From an uncultured Rhodopila sp. (GTDB taxonomy: Bacteria; Pseudomonadota; Alphaproteobacteria; Acetobacterales; Acetobacteraceae): a stretch of DNA of 64,000 bases. A program made the position numbers and the translations under genes. The notes beneath the pieces are model-generated. The model did no database searches and was not told where the DNA came from. It worked only from the letters and a program-made list of their open reading frames with translations. Position 1 is the stretch's first letter, and every line of letters starts with the position of its first letter. The DNA lies in NCBI GenBank assembly GCA_903851415.1, contig CAINOE010000051.1:40387-104386 (forward strand), in the 5' to 3' direction. Of the stretch, positions 1 through 8,210 are shown one piece after another.

Positions 1-1
1 A

Positions 2-484
2 CCCGTGGCTGATCCCGGGGCGCCGGAGATCCGCCGCCTGGTCACCGACATGATCGAGACGATGGAGGACGCCCCCGGCGTCGGCCTCGCCGCCCCGCAG
101 GTCTACCAGCCGCTGCGGCTGTTCGTGTTCCGCGTCCCGGGCGGCCGCGCCGGCCGCGATCCGCTCGATACCGAGGTGGCACCCACCGTCCTGATCAACC
201 CCACCGTGGAACTGATCGGCGAGGAACGCATCCTCGGCTGGGAGGGCTGCCTGTCGATCCCCGACCTGCGCGCCGCCGTGCCGCGCGCCGCCCGCATCCG
301 CTACAGCGGCGTCGATTGCGACGGGAACGTGATCGAACGCGAGGCCAGCGGATTTCACGCACGCGTTGTTCAGCACGAATACGATCATCTCGACGGCATC
401 CTATATACCATGCGGATGACCGATTTCCGCTATTTCGGCTTCACCGAGGAACTCAACCGCGCCGAAGCGGCGCAAGGACACTGA
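2..484 (+). CDS. def: Peptide deformylase, 5' end cut by window
   Basis: Removes the formyl group from the initiator methionine of nascent proteins. All three metal-site motifs are visible: GVGLAAPQ (GxGxAAxQ), EGCLS carrying the Cys ligand, and HEYDHLDG carrying the two His ligands and catalytic Glu. The reading frame is open to the left edge, and the first in-frame GTG (position 5) lies inside what should be the N-terminal helix region, so the true start is upstream and roughly 15-20 residues are missing. A COQ9 gene follows after 3 nt, which suggests co-transcription. Family assignment is firm; only the start is unknown. Confidence 0.95.
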   Translation, partial: PVADPGAPEIRRLVTDMIETMEDAPGVGLAAPQVYQPLRLFVFRVPGGRAGRDPLDTEVAPTVLINPTVELIGEERILGWEGCLSIPDLRAAVPRAARIRYSGVDCDGNVIEREASGFHARVVQHEYDHLDGILYTMRMTDFRYFGFTEELNRAEAAQGH

Positions 485-487
485 ACG

Positions 488-1129
488 ATGATCGCACCCC
501 CCGAACGGCTGCCGGAACGCGACGCGGCGATCGAGGCAATGCTGCCGAACGTTCCCTTCGACGGCTGGACCAAACGCTCGCTGAAAGCCGGCATCCGCGC
601 CGCCGGCATGCCGGCGGATGAAGCCGAGCTGCTGTTCCCCCTCGGCGCCGTCGATATGATCGAGACCTTCTCCGACCTGGCCGATCGGCGGATGGAGGAA
701 GCGGCGGCGAACCTGGTGACGGAGGCGCGGCTGCCGAAGCGGGTGCGCGCGGTGATCGCACTCCGTCTGGAGCAGAACCGGCCGCACAAGGAAGCCATCC
801 GCCGCGCCTTGGCGGTGCTCGCCCTGCCGCGCAACGCCAAGGCCGCCGCTGCGGTGACCGCCCGGACGGTGGACGCCATCCTGCACGCCGCCGGCGACCG
901 CTCCGCCGACTTCAGTTGGTACACCAAGCGGGCGATCCTGGCCGCCATCTACACCACCACCCTGCTGTATTGGCTGCGCGATGCGTCCGAGGACGACGCT
1001 GCCACCCTGGCGTTCCTCGATCGCCGCCTCGCCGGCCTCGGCCGCGTGCGCAAGCTGCGCGGCCGGATCGACAAGGTGCTCGACCGGTTGCCGCGGCCGT
1101 TCAAACTACGAATGGGTGACACGGGCTGA
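488..1129 (+). CDS. COQ9 family ubiquinone biosynthesis protein
   Basis: A 213-residue, mostly helical protein matching the bacterial COQ9 family. In this family a TetR-like fold binds lipid and assists the hydroxylation steps of ubiquinone synthesis. The match rests on the family-typical central stretch (DLADRRMEEAA) and the C-terminal segment around WYTKRAILAAIYTTTLLYW, which corresponds to the amphipathic lipid-binding region. It starts 3 nt after def and is followed 64 nt later by lepA, all on the same strand. The function is inferred from the family; nothing in the sequence shows regulation. Confidence 0.85.
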   Translation: MIAPPERLPERDAAIEAMLPNVPFDGWTKRSLKAGIRAAGMPADEAELLFPLGAVDMIETFSDLADRRMEEAAANLVTEARLPKRVRAVIALRLEQNRPHKEAIRRALAVLALPRNAKAAAAVTARTVDAILHAAGDRSADFSWYTKRAILAAIYTTTLLYWLRDASEDDAATLAFLDRRLAGLGRVRKLRGRIDKVLDRLPRPFKLRMGDTG

Positions 1130-1193
1130 CGGACACTCTATCTGTGCATGACGTCCGGCCGGCGCCCCGGCGGCCGAACCACAGCGCAGGCCC

Positions 1194-2999
1194 ATGACCG
1201 ACACCCCCATCGAACGAATCCGCAACTTCTCCATCATCGCCCATATCGACCACGGGAAATCCACCCTGGCCGATCGGCTGATCCAGCACACGGGCGGGCT
1301 GACCGCGCGGGAGATGACCAGCCAGGTGCTGGACAGCATGGAGCTGGAGAAGGAGCGCGGCATCACCATCAAGGCGCAGACCGTCCGGCTGAGCTACACC
1401 GCCAAGGACGGGATCACCTATGAGCTGAACCTGATGGACACGCCCGGCCATGTCGACTTCGCCTATGAGGTCAGCCGCAGCCTGGCCGCGTGCGAGGGCA
1501 GCCTGCTGGTGGTGGATGCCTCGCAAGGCGTCGAGGCGCAGACATTGGCGAATGTCTACCAGGCGATCGACGCCAATCATGAGATCGTGCCGATCCTGAA
1601 CAAGATCGATCTGCCGGCGGCGGAGCCGGAGCGGGTGAAGCAGCAGATCGAGGATGTCATCGGCCTGGACACGTCCGACGCGGTGGAGATCAGCGCCAAG
1701 ACCGGGCTGAACATCGAGGGCGTGCTGGAGGCCCTGGTGACCCGCCTGCCGGCGCCGAAGGGCGATGGCAATGCGCCGCTGAAGGCGCTGCTGGTGGATA
1801 GCTGGTACGACCAGTACCTCGGCGTGGTGATCCTGGTGCGGATCAAGGACGGGCGGCTCAAGCGCGGCCAGCGCATCCGCATGATGTCCTCCGGCGCCGT
1901 CCACGCGGTCGAACAGGTCGGCGTGTTCACTCCCAAGATGCTGCCGATGGAGGACCTCGGGCCGGGGGAAATCGGCTTCATCACCGCGGCGATCAAGACG
2001 GTGGCGGACTGTAACGTCGGCGACACGATCACCGACGACCGGGTGCCGGCGACGGAGGCCCTGCCCGGGTTCAAGCCCTCGATCCCGGTGGTGTGGTGCG
2101 GGCTGTATCCGATCGACGCGGATGATTTCGAGAAGCTGCGCGACAGCCTGGGCAAGCTGCGGCTGAACGACGCCAGCTTCCATTATGAGCCGGAGACCTC
2201 GGCGGCGCTGGGCTTCGGCTTCCGCTGCGGGTTCCTCGGGCTGCTGCATCTGGAGATCATCCAGGAGCGGCTGACGCGCGAGTTCGATTTGGATCTGATC
2301 GCGACGGCGCCGTCGGTGGTCTACCATATCTTCAAGACCAACGGGGAGATGCAGGAGCTGCACAACCCGGTGGACATGCCGGATGGCTCGGTGGTGGACC
2401 ATGTCGAGGAGCCTTGGATCAAGGCGACGATCATGGTGCCGGACGAGTATCTCGGCAGCGTGCTGGGGCTGTGCACGGAGCGGCGCGGCCAGCAGGTGGA
2501 CCTGACATATGTCGGCAACCGGGCGATGGCGGTGTACCGCATTCCTCTGAATGAGGTGGTGTTCGATTTCTATGATCGGCTGAAGTCGGTGTCTCGGGGG
2601 TACGCGTCGTTCGATTACGCGATGGACGGGTATGCCGAGAGTGATTTGGTGCGGATTTCCATCCTGGTGAACGGCGATCTGGTGGACGCTCTGTCGTTCA
2701 TCGCGCACCGCGCGGCGGCGGAGACTCGCGGGCGGCAGATTTGCGCCCGGCTGAAGGATCTGATCCCGAAGCAGTTGTTCAAGATCGCGATCCAGGCGGC
2801 GATCGGCAGCCGGGTGGTGGCGCGGGAGACGATCAGCGCGCTGTCGAAGGATGTGACGGCGAAGTGTTATGGGGGCGATATCTCGCGGAAGCGGAAGCTG
2901 CTGGAGAAGCAGAAGGAAGGCAAGAAGCGGATGCGGCAGTTCGGGAAGGTGGAGATCCCGCAGTCCGCGTTCCTGGCGGCGTTGAAGATGGATGCGTGA
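1194..2999 (+). CDS. lepA: Elongation factor 4 (LepA), ribosome back-translocase GTPase
   Basis: 601 residues, the normal LepA length. The protein begins [20 protein letters not shown] (G1), followed by RGITIKAQ (G2), DTPGHVDF (G3) and NKIDLP (G4). After the GTPase, domain II, the EF-G III/V-like domains and the LepA-specific C-terminal domain are intact, ending in a basic lysine-rich stretch ([19 protein letters not shown]). LepA remodels stalled elongation complexes on the ribosome. The ATG start places the first residues as in other LepA proteins. The large open frame on the opposite strand here is a codon-bias shadow. Confidence 0.98.
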   Translation: MTDTPIERIRNFSIIAHIDHGKSTLADRLIQHTGGLTAREMTSQVLDSMELEKERGITIKAQTVRLSYTAKDGITYELNLMDTPGHVDFAYEVSRSLAACEGSLLVVDASQGVEAQTLANVYQAIDANHEIVPILNKIDLPAAEPERVKQQIEDVIGLDTSDAVEISAKTGLNIEGVLEALVTRLPAPKGDGNAPLKALLVDSWYDQYLGVVILVRIKDGRLKRGQRIRMMSSGAVHAVEQVGVFTPKMLPMEDLGPGEIGFITAAIKTVADCNVGDTITDDRVPATEALPGFKPSIPVVWCGLYPIDADDFEKLRDSLGKLRLNDASFHYEPETSAALGFGFRCGFLGLLHLEIIQERLTREFDLDLIATAPSVVYHIFKTNGEMQELHNPVDMPDGSVVDHVEEPWIKATIMVPDEYLGSVLGLCTERRGQQVDLTYVGNRAMAVYRIPLNEVVFDFYDRLKSVSRGYASFDYAMDGYAESDLVRISILVNGDLVDALSFIAHRAAAETRGRQICARLKDLIPKQLFKIAIQAAIGSRVVARETISALSKDVTAKCYGGDISRKRKLLEKQKEGKKRMRQFGKVEIPQSAFLAALKMDA

Positions 3000-3069
3000 T
3001 GGGGTGGCGGCTGAGGGTCGATTTGCGGTAAAGTTACTGCGATGAACACGGGTAAGAGAAGAGCGATCA

Positions 3070-3279
3070 ATGAGCATCGAGATATCCCGGGAGACCGAAG
3101 CCCGCCTCGCTGCTGAGGCCTATCGGCACGGCATTTCAGTCAATGCGCTGCTGGAGCGGTTGATGAACGAACGTGCCGCGCTTATCAGTTCCGCTAAAGA
3201 CCATCCCGAATTGCCGGTGTGGTCGCTTGGGAGCTTAGGTGCTCTGCACCGGCGCGATATCTATGACGATGTCCGTTGA
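3070..3279 (+). CDS. Putative antitoxin of a PIN-domain toxin-antitoxin pair
   Basis: 69 residues. The N-terminus (MSIEISRETEARLAAEAYRH followed by GISVNALLERLM) has the beta-strand plus two-helix pattern of a ribbon-helix-helix DNA-binding antitoxin, and the C-terminal tail is the part that would wrap the toxin. A purine-rich ribosome site (AAGAGAAGAG) precedes the ATG. Its stop overlaps the start of the PIN gene by 17 nt, the usual antitoxin-first arrangement. Such proteins repress their own operon. The exact antitoxin family is not certain. Confidence 0.7.
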   Translation: MSIEISRETEARLAAEAYRHGISVNALLERLMNERAALISSAKDHPELPVWSLGSLGALHRRDIYDDVR

Positions 3280-3703
3280 GCCGGGAGTTGTCGATACGAA
3301 TGTCCTGGTATATGCGCTGGATAGCGACGCCCCGCACCATTCAGCGTCGCGCAACTTGCTCGAAGCGGCGCGAGACGGTTCGACGACCCTGTTCGTGACG
3401 TCGCAGGTCCTCTGCGAGTTCTATTCAATCGTAACAAATGCACGGCGGGTTTCCAGGCCTCGCACGTCCGCCGATGCAGTCACCGCAATCTCGGGGCTGC
3501 TTGCCTTCCTTCATGTGCTGCCAGTTCCCGCTCATGCCGTTGAAGGGTGGATAAGCCTGCTTAGCCGCCGTCCGGTGACAGGCGGCGACGTGTTCGACCT
3601 GCAGATTGTCGCCACCATGAAGGCGAACGATGTTGCGAGAATCTACACGTTTAACCGAGATGACTTCGAGGCGTTTGCGGAAATTTCGGTTGTAACGCCA
3701 TAA
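3263..3703 (+). CDS. PIN-domain ribonuclease toxin (VapC-like)
   Basis: 146 residues from the ATG at 3263, with an alternative ATG at 3269. PIN acidic residues are visible: VVDTNVLVYALD near the N-terminus, CEFYS in the middle, and GGDVFDLQIVATM near the C-terminus. PIN toxins are Mg-dependent endoribonucleases, often cutting tRNA or rRNA. The gene overlaps the upstream antitoxin, so translation is probably coupled. An internal reading frame extends to 3239, but that start would lie deep in the antitoxin gene and lacks a ribosome site. The cognate RNA target cannot be read from sequence. Confidence 0.85.
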   Translation: MTMSVEPGVVDTNVLVYALDSDAPHHSASRNLLEAARDGSTTLFVTSQVLCEFYSIVTNARRVSRPRTSADAVTAISGLLAFLHVLPVPAHAVEGWISLLSRRPVTGGDVFDLQIVATMKANDVARIYTFNRDDFEAFAEISVVTP

Positions 3704-4059
3704 GTCCTTGCTAACGACCATGTTGGGGGAGAAAAATCCGCTTCCCCTCGAAGCATCTCCACTCGACATCAACACCGGCGCGACAGAGAGCGCGCCAAAT
3801 GCTACCGCTGGAACCAATAAATGACTTCATAAATTAAGATCTATGCATCAAGACCGACGCATTGATGACATTGGGAGCCGCGCGCAGACAAGCGAAAGGC
3901 GCGGCCGTGCCAAGGGCCGCCGGGTGAAGGCGCGCAGGCTGCCGAAGTACCGGTCCAGCAGACAAAGCAGGCGCTACGCCGCGGGGACGACGAAAAATCG
4001 ATGCGCGACATCACGGGATCGAGTAATTTCAGCCACCGCACAATCTCGAGGCTTGCAGT
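3704..4059. other. Intergenic stretch without a supported gene
   Basis: About 355 bp between the PIN toxin and the trypsin-like gene. Base composition is mixed, with an AT-rich part near 3820-3845. Open frames here (for example from 3843 on the plus strand, or 3841-4041 on the minus strand) are rich in Arg and Ser and match no family I recognise. The stretch may hold the promoter of the downstream gene or debris from an earlier insertion. Confidence 0.4.
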
Positions 4060-4911
4060 ATGAACCGCGCCATACCGATGTTCGACCCGGTCCTTCAGTC
4101 AATGCGACCCCAGACCCTATGCTCAGGCTTGACGATCCGGCAGGACTTCAGGCTATCGGTTCGGTTCGTGATGTTCCAGACGGAGATTGAGGAGTGCCTC
4201 TACGCAACCGACGGCGGGACCCTTTTCCTTGTCAGCTACCGAGATAGAGTTTACGCGGTGACCTGTGGGCATGTCGTAAAAAATTTCGAACTCGGTCAGC
4301 TCATCATCACCGGGAAAAGATATCCTCTGAAGGGCGACAAGCCCGCGCCGATACAAGGTCGGTATTTCCCTAGTTCCCCAGAGGGCGCGGCAACAGATTC
4401 GGATATTCTGGACATTTGCATTATCGACTTTAAGTCCGAGGTGAAACCGAGTTTCTTTTCCGACCCTGCCTATATCATCGACGACGCCACCATTTGCACG
4501 AGCCACAACGGCCACAACTTGCTAATCTCCGGCTGCCTCAAGGATCAGAGTGCGATACTTGAACCCGATATTGCCGCTGGGTTTGCAATACTCGAATATC
4601 AGGATGGTGGAGCGGCTTCTTTCGATCCGCTCCTGCGAAGCGCCGTCGCAGAATTCGCTTGGCCTGCTTTCGGCCGGGTCACGGGCCTGAGCGGCGCTCC
4701 TGTATATGACGTTACAGCGAATGCGCTTTGTGGCGTGGTTATGCGTGGGACCATGACCGGGAGAAAATCAACAATTCACTTTCTAGACGCCTTCCATATC
4801 GTGGAAATGTTGAAAATGATAGACCGGAACGATGCTTCCACGTCCTATACACGCGGCGTTTGGCAGGAAATCAAGCTACCGCTACCGCTGGATTTACCAC
4901 AAAAACGGTAG
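4060..4911 (+). CDS. Trypsin-like serine peptidase-fold protein
   Basis: 283 residues with a chymotrypsin-fold catalytic triad in the right order: His in AVTCGHVV (about residue 70), Asp in DSDILDICIID (about residue 120), and Ser in TGLSGAPVYD (about residue 210). There is no signal peptide or membrane segment, so it would be cytoplasmic, unlike DegP-type proteases. No PDZ domain is present. Start choice is uncertain: the ATGs at 4060, 4084 and 4102 are all possible, and the fold itself could begin at 4171. Codon use is much less GC-biased than in the flanking core genes. Stand-alone trypsin-like proteins of this kind occur in accessory islands, sometimes with defence genes. The substrate is unknown. 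Confidence 0.65.
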   Translation: MNRAIPMFDPVLQSMRPQTLCSGLTIRQDFRLSVRFVMFQTEIEECLYATDGGTLFLVSYRDRVYAVTCGHVVKNFELGQLIITGKRYPLKGDKPAPIQGRYFPSSPEGAATDSDILDICIIDFKSEVKPSFFSDPAYIIDDATICTSHNGHNLLISGCLKDQSAILEPDIAAGFAILEYQDGGAASFDPLLRSAVAEFAWPAFGRVTGLSGAPVYDVTANALCGVVMRGTMTGRKSTIHFLDAFHIVEMLKMIDRNDASTSYTRGVWQEIKLPLPLDLPQKR

Positions 4912-4947
4912 GCTCCGGATTGCGCCTGGCCGAAACTGGAGTCAACT

Positions 4948-5060
4948 TATCTGTGTTCATTTGTGTTCATTCGTGTTTCCATTGCTTTATCACAACCGGC
5001 ACCGCCGGTGACGTGGCAGGCAGATTCGGAAACACGAATGAACACGAATGAACACAAATA
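4948..5060. repeat. Long inverted repeat framing the GxxExxY gene start
   Basis: Left arm 4948-4980 and right arm 5028-5060 are reverse complements over 33 bp with two mismatches, separated by a 47-bp spacer. Each arm is itself built from about three 10-bp units of the form TGTGTTCATT/C, so repeats fall once per helical turn. The right arm contains the ATG of the GxxExxY gene. The spacer holds a small CCGGCACCGCCGG hairpin. Confidence 0.85.
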
Positions 5061-5431
5061 GGCTCTTCGAGGATCAGCTTTCGAACAAAATCATCGGCTG
5101 CGCGCTGACTGTATCCAACACGCTCGGCGTTGGTTTTCTCGAAAGGGTCTACGAAAACGCTTTGGCCCACGAACTCCGCGCGGCCGGCCTGACCGTTGAC
5201 CAGCAGTATCCCATCACCATCCACTACGACGGTGTCCCGGTCGGCTCCTACGCGGCCGATCTCCTGGTCGAGAAGACTGTCCTGGTCGAACTCAAGGCGG
5301 TCACAGCACTGGATACCATCCACCGCGCCCAGTGCATCAACTATCTCAAGGGCAGCGGTCTCCGCCTCTGCCTCCTGCTCAACTTCGGCAGTCCGCGCCT
5401 TGAGATCAAACGCGTCCTCAACGACCCGTAA
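5048..5431 (+). CDS. GxxExxY family protein (PD-(D/E)XK-like nuclease fold)
   Basis: 127 residues. The signature GVGFLERVYENAL near residue 27 gives the family its name. Further on, YAADLLVEKTVLVELKAV carries the D...ExK pattern expected of the PD-(D/E)XK nuclease fold, and the HRAQCINYLKGSGLRLCLLLNFG stretch (shown here in part) is typical of the C-terminus. Biochemical function is not established for the family. The start codon lies inside a repeated TGTTCATTCGTG-type element, and no other start is in frame close by. The gene is mobile or repeat-associated in my reading, sitting within the accessory pocket. Confidence 0.85.
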   Translation: MNTNRLFEDQLSNKIIGCALTVSNTLGVGFLERVYENALAHELRAAGLTVDQQYPITIHYDGVPVGSYAADLLVEKTVLVELKAVTALDTIHRAQCINYLKGSGLRLCLLLNFGSPRLEIKRVLNDP

Positions 5432-5542
5432 CGCCCCCGGCGATCCGGCGAACTGAACGCCTCCACCCCAGCTCCCGAACTTTTGTGCTTGCTCTTGAAC
5501 CGAGGTTTATCCTGGAGCGAACGTACAAAGAACACCAGCCGC

Positions 5543-5826
5543 GTGCCGGCGCCCGGGCGATACGCGTTGAACAAACCGCCGGTGAGCCGTCTGCGGATCG
5601 CCGCATCGGACAGCCAGGCGAAGGCCAACATGCGCATCCGCCAGGCGGGAGACCTCATCGCCATCCTGGCGGCGCAGCGTCCATACGAGCTGCGGGACTC
5701 ACCACCCGCGGTCCCAAGTGGCGGCGTCTGGCCGCCGAGGCTGTCAGTTCGCTGGATCAGGCACCCGGATCGCCGAAGGCCGGGGAAGCTTTGGAAAGCG
5801 CCATCGGCAAGCCGGCCACTCGGTAA
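5543..5826 (+). pseudogene. Frameshifted C-terminal remnant of a GSU2403-type nucleotidyltransferase
   Basis: In one frame, 5543 to about 5699 encodes VPAPGRYALNK, then AKANMRIRQAGDLIAIL and RPYELRD. That order resembles the C-terminal half of the GSU2403-type nucleotidyltransferase-fold family, where a PxRYAxHK motif is followed by a KDxxQAxxL helix. At about 5695 the similarity moves to another frame (GPKWRRLAAEA to 5826), where the family usually has a GPxW motif. The N-terminal GSxR nucleotidyltransferase half is absent. I read this as a decayed gene. Assignment is from pattern memory only. Confidence 0.5.
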
Positions 5827-5875
5827 ACATCACCCTCGTGCCGAAACAAGCAGACGATCCGGCACCGCGTCCGGC

Positions 5876-6211
5876 CTACCCGTTCTGCCGGCGCAGCTTC
5901 TTCACCCGGCGTTTCTGATACGCCACGATGTGCCGGGTCAGGGCATGGCGAGGGTCGAACGCCAGGTGCGTGATCGATGTCACGACATGCGATTTGGCCT
6001 CGTCTCCACCATCGAACGAGAGCCTGCACATGATGCCGCCCTCGTCCCCCGCGTTCGAAACCCAAACCACCTGGCACTGCATCGGAACCGGGGTTCCCGG
6101 CGTCTGATTGCGGAGTGCGCCCGCCAGATAAGGCGTGACAAAAGCCGGCAGCGGCAATGCAGCCTCCAACCTCGCGAGGAGATCGGCGGTCAGAACCGGG
6201 TTATCGATCAT
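5876..6211 (-). CDS. Conserved-looking hypothetical protein
   Basis: 111 residues from the ATG at 6211. I do not recognise a named family. The sequence is balanced in composition, unlike a shadow frame: an N-terminal helix (LLARLEAALPLPAFVTPYLA), a beta-rich core (QCQVVWVSN, GIMCRLSFDGG), then HVVTSITHLAFDPRHALTRH and a basic tail (YQKRRVKKLRRQNG). The tail could bind nucleic acid. It is transcribed away from the isocitrate dehydrogenase gene, with about 190 bp between the two starts that probably holds both promoters. Confidence 0.6.
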   Translation of the reverse strand: MIDNPVLTADLLARLEAALPLPAFVTPYLAGALRNQTPGTPVPMQCQVVWVSNAGDEGGIMCRLSFDGGDEAKSHVVTSITHLAFDPRHALTRHIVAYQKRRVKKLRRQNG

Positions 6212-6400
6212 GGGCGGCGACTCGCTTCCGGATTTCGAAGACCGCGATGATACCACATGCCTCCCGGGTTGCTCCCCGTCGCGCATCGCCCCGCCCTGTG
6301 GCACTGCTCTTGCGGGTATCATCCCGCAGCCCATCGGCTGTATAGACATTCCAGCCTCCCCCGGACTCCGTCACGACTGCTCACCGAAAGTTCCCCAGCC

Positions 6401-7459
6401 ATGACCGCAGCATCCGCCCCGCCGCCCGGCGGCAACAAAATCCCCGCCACGCTGATCCCCGGCGACGGCATCGGCCCCGAGATCGTCGACGCCGTCGTGC
6501 TGGTGCTGGCCGCCCTCGGCGCCCCGTTCGAGTGGGACCTCCAGCAGGGCGGCATGGCCGGCATCGCGGCGGGCGGCGATCCGCTGCCGGACGCCACCCT
6601 CGCCAGCATCCGGCGCACCAGGCTGGCGCTGAAGGGGCCGCTGACCACCCCCGTCGGCGGCGGCTTCCGCTCCGTCAACGTCCGCCTGCGCGAGGAATTC
6701 CAGCTCTTCGCCAATCTCCGCCCGGCCAAGACCCTGGTGCCCGGCGGACGCTTCGACAACATCGACCTGATCCTGGTGCGGGAGAACCTGGAGGGCCTGT
6801 ATGTCGCGTTCGAGCACTACATCCCCATCGGCGACGACCCCCAGGCCGTCGGGATTTCCTCCGGCGTCAACACCCGCGCCGGCTCGCGCCGGATCGTGCG
6901 CTATGCGTTCGAGCATGCGGTCAAGCTCGGCCGCAGGAAGGTCACCCTGGTGCACAAGGCCAACGTGCTGAAGGCGCTGACCGGCGTGTTCCTGGAAGCC
7001 GGGCGGCTGATCGCCGAGGAGTACAAGGGGCGGATCGAATGCGATGAGCGGATCGTCGATGCCTGCGCCATGCAGCTTGTGCTGAACCCCTGGCAGTTCG
7101 ACGTGATCGTCACCACCAACCTGTTCGGCGACATATTGTCCGACGAGATCGCCGGCCTCGTCGGCGGCCTGGGCGCGGCCCCCGGCGCCAATATCGGCGA
7201 GAAGGCGGCGATCTTCGAGGCTGTGCACGGCTCCGCCCCGGATATCGCCGGCCGCGGGATCGCCAACCCGACCGCGCTGCTGCTCGCCGCCGGGCTGATG
7301 CTTGATCATGTCGGGCTGACCGGCCAGGCGCACCACCTCCGCAAGGCGATCGACGACGTGCTGAACCGCGACAACGTCCGCACGGGCGACCTCGGCGGCA
7401 AAGCGTCCACGAGCGACTATGCCCGGGCGATCGTGCAGCGGCTCAGCTCGGGGGTGTGA
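6401..7459 (+). CDS. NAD-dependent isocitrate dehydrogenase, single-subunit IDH/IPMDH family
   Basis: 352 residues. Isocitrate rather than isopropylmalate specificity is supported by the S91-V-N93...R97 motif and R107/R127, which hold the substrate. The catalytic Tyr134 and Lys187, and the metal ligands Asp244 and Asp248 (FGDILSDEIAG), are present. Cofactor choice can be read from GSAPDIAGRG: Asp281-Ile282 stand where NADP enzymes have Lys-Tyr, so NAD is expected. Start at 6401 is chosen because the family begins a few residues before TLIPGDGIGPE. A hairpin follows the stop. It feeds the TCA cycle. A homoisocitrate or tartrate dehydrogenase role is less likely. Confidence 0.85.
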   Translation: MTAASAPPPGGNKIPATLIPGDGIGPEIVDAVVLVLAALGAPFEWDLQQGGMAGIAAGGDPLPDATLASIRRTRLALKGPLTTPVGGGFRSVNVRLREEFQLFANLRPAKTLVPGGRFDNIDLILVRENLEGLYVAFEHYIPIGDDPQAVGISSGVNTRAGSRRIVRYAFEHAVKLGRRKVTLVHKANVLKALTGVFLEAGRLIAEEYKGRIECDERIVDACAMQLVLNPWQFDVIVTTNLFGDILSDEIAGLVGGLGAAPGANIGEKAAIFEAVHGSAPDIAGRGIANPTALLLAAGLMLDHVGLTGQAHHLRKAIDDVLNRDNVRTGDLGGKASTSDYARAIVQRLSSGV

Positions 7460-7460
7460 A

Positions 7461-7495
7461 CCGGACTATTTGCCAGCCCCCCCTGGCAAATCCGG
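7461..7495. terminator. Hairpin after the isocitrate dehydrogenase gene
   Basis: ATTTGCCAG (7468-7476) and CTGGCAAAT (7483-7491) pair perfectly around a C-rich loop, and outer CCGGA/TCCGG can extend the stem. It starts 2 nt after the stop codon. There is no U-tract, so termination strength is unclear. Confidence 0.5.
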
Positions 7496-7508
7496 CGGCT
7501 CAAGATTA

Positions 7509-7529
7509 TTCTAGACAATACGTCTAGAA
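7509..7529. promoter_or_regulatory. Palindromic operator of the vapBC operon
   Basis: TTCTAGAC (7509-7516) and GTCTAGAA (7522-7529) are a perfect inverted repeat with a 5-bp spacer. It ends 11 bp before the antitoxin ATG, the position expected for autorepression by the VapBC complex. Confidence 0.6.
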
Positions 7530-7540
7530 GGTCATAAAAC

Positions 7541-7792
7541 ATGGCACTCAGTATCAAAACCACCGAAGCCGACGGCCTGGCACGCAGCCTCGCCCGGCTC
7601 ACCGGAGAAACCATGACGGAAGCCGTCACCATCGCCCTGCGGGAGCGTCTCGGCCGCGAGCAATCCCGGCGTCACGCCGCCCCGGACGTGCGCGCCCGCG
7701 TTGCGGCCCTGGCCGAACGCATGCGCGCCGACTACGACACGCGGCCGATCGGCAAGGCCGAATGGGACGCTGCGTCCGGAGACGAGGGCTAG
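7541..7792 (+). CDS. vapB: VapB-type antitoxin (PSK transcription factor family)
   Basis: 83 residues. The start [20 protein letters not shown] and the segment [16 protein letters not shown] match the family in which an N-terminal swapped-hairpin or RHH-like domain binds DNA and the acidic C-terminal tail neutralises VapC. The gene is 4 nt upstream of vapC. A palindrome directly upstream probably serves as the operator. Family assignment is solid; the partner is clear from the neighbour. Confidence 0.8.
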   Translation: MALSIKTTEADGLARSLARLTGETMTEAVTIALRERLGREQSRRHAAPDVRARVAALAERMRADYDTRPIGKAEWDAASGDEG

Positions 7793-7796
7793 ACCC

Positions 7797-8210
7797 TTGA
7801 TCGTCGTCGATTCCTCGGCGGTCGTGGCGATCCTGTTCGGGGAACCCCCGGCGGAGGCGTTGTTGGATCGACTGCTGGCGGACCCGCAGCGCATCATGTC
7901 GGTGGCGTCGTATGTCGAAACCGGGACGGTCCTCGCCGGACGGCAGCGCCGCGACCGGATGCGGGCGATCGACGATCTCGACAGCTTTCTCGACACGACC
8001 GGCATCGTTCTCGCCCCGGTGGACGAGTACCAGGCGCGGCTGGCCGTGCGCGCTCGGATACGGTTCGGCCGCGGCGTGGGCAACGGCGGCGTCCTGAACT
8101 TCGGCGATACGTTTTCCTACGCCCTTGCCCAAACGCACACCGCGCCGCTGCTGTTTATCGGCGACGATTTCGGCATCACGGACGTGATCCCGGCGATGCC
8201 GCCGGGCTGA
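7797..8210 (+). CDS. vapC: VapC-type PIN-domain ribonuclease toxin
   Basis: 137 residues starting at TTG 7797, chosen because translation from there gives the canonical MIVVDSSAVVAIL start and because GACGAGGG lies at ribosome-site distance. PIN acidic residues: VVDSSA, SYVETG and NFGDTFSYALA. A site-specific RNase is expected. The stop codon directly abuts the stop of the convergent NDUFA9-like gene, forming a shared TGATCA. It is a second PIN module in the window, unlike the one at 3.2 kb in sequence. Confidence 0.85.
   Translation: MIVVDSSAVVAILFGEPPAEALLDRLLADPQRIMSVASYVETGTVLAGRQRRDRMRAIDDLDSFLDTTGIVLAPVDEYQARLAVRARIRFGRGVGNGGVLNFGDTFSYALAQTHTAPLLFIGDDFGITDVIPAMPPG

Noticed and set aside
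1101..3077. 658-codon open frame on the minus strand opposite lepA
   Set aside because: It is the mirror of lepA codon bias, rich in His, Arg, Gln and Asp, with no family motif; lepA itself is certain.
5483..6250. 255-codon plus-strand frame across the pseudogene and the opposite hypothetical gene
   Set aside because: Only its first third has sensible sequence (the nucleotidyltransferase remnant); the rest is antisense to the better-looking minus-strand gene.
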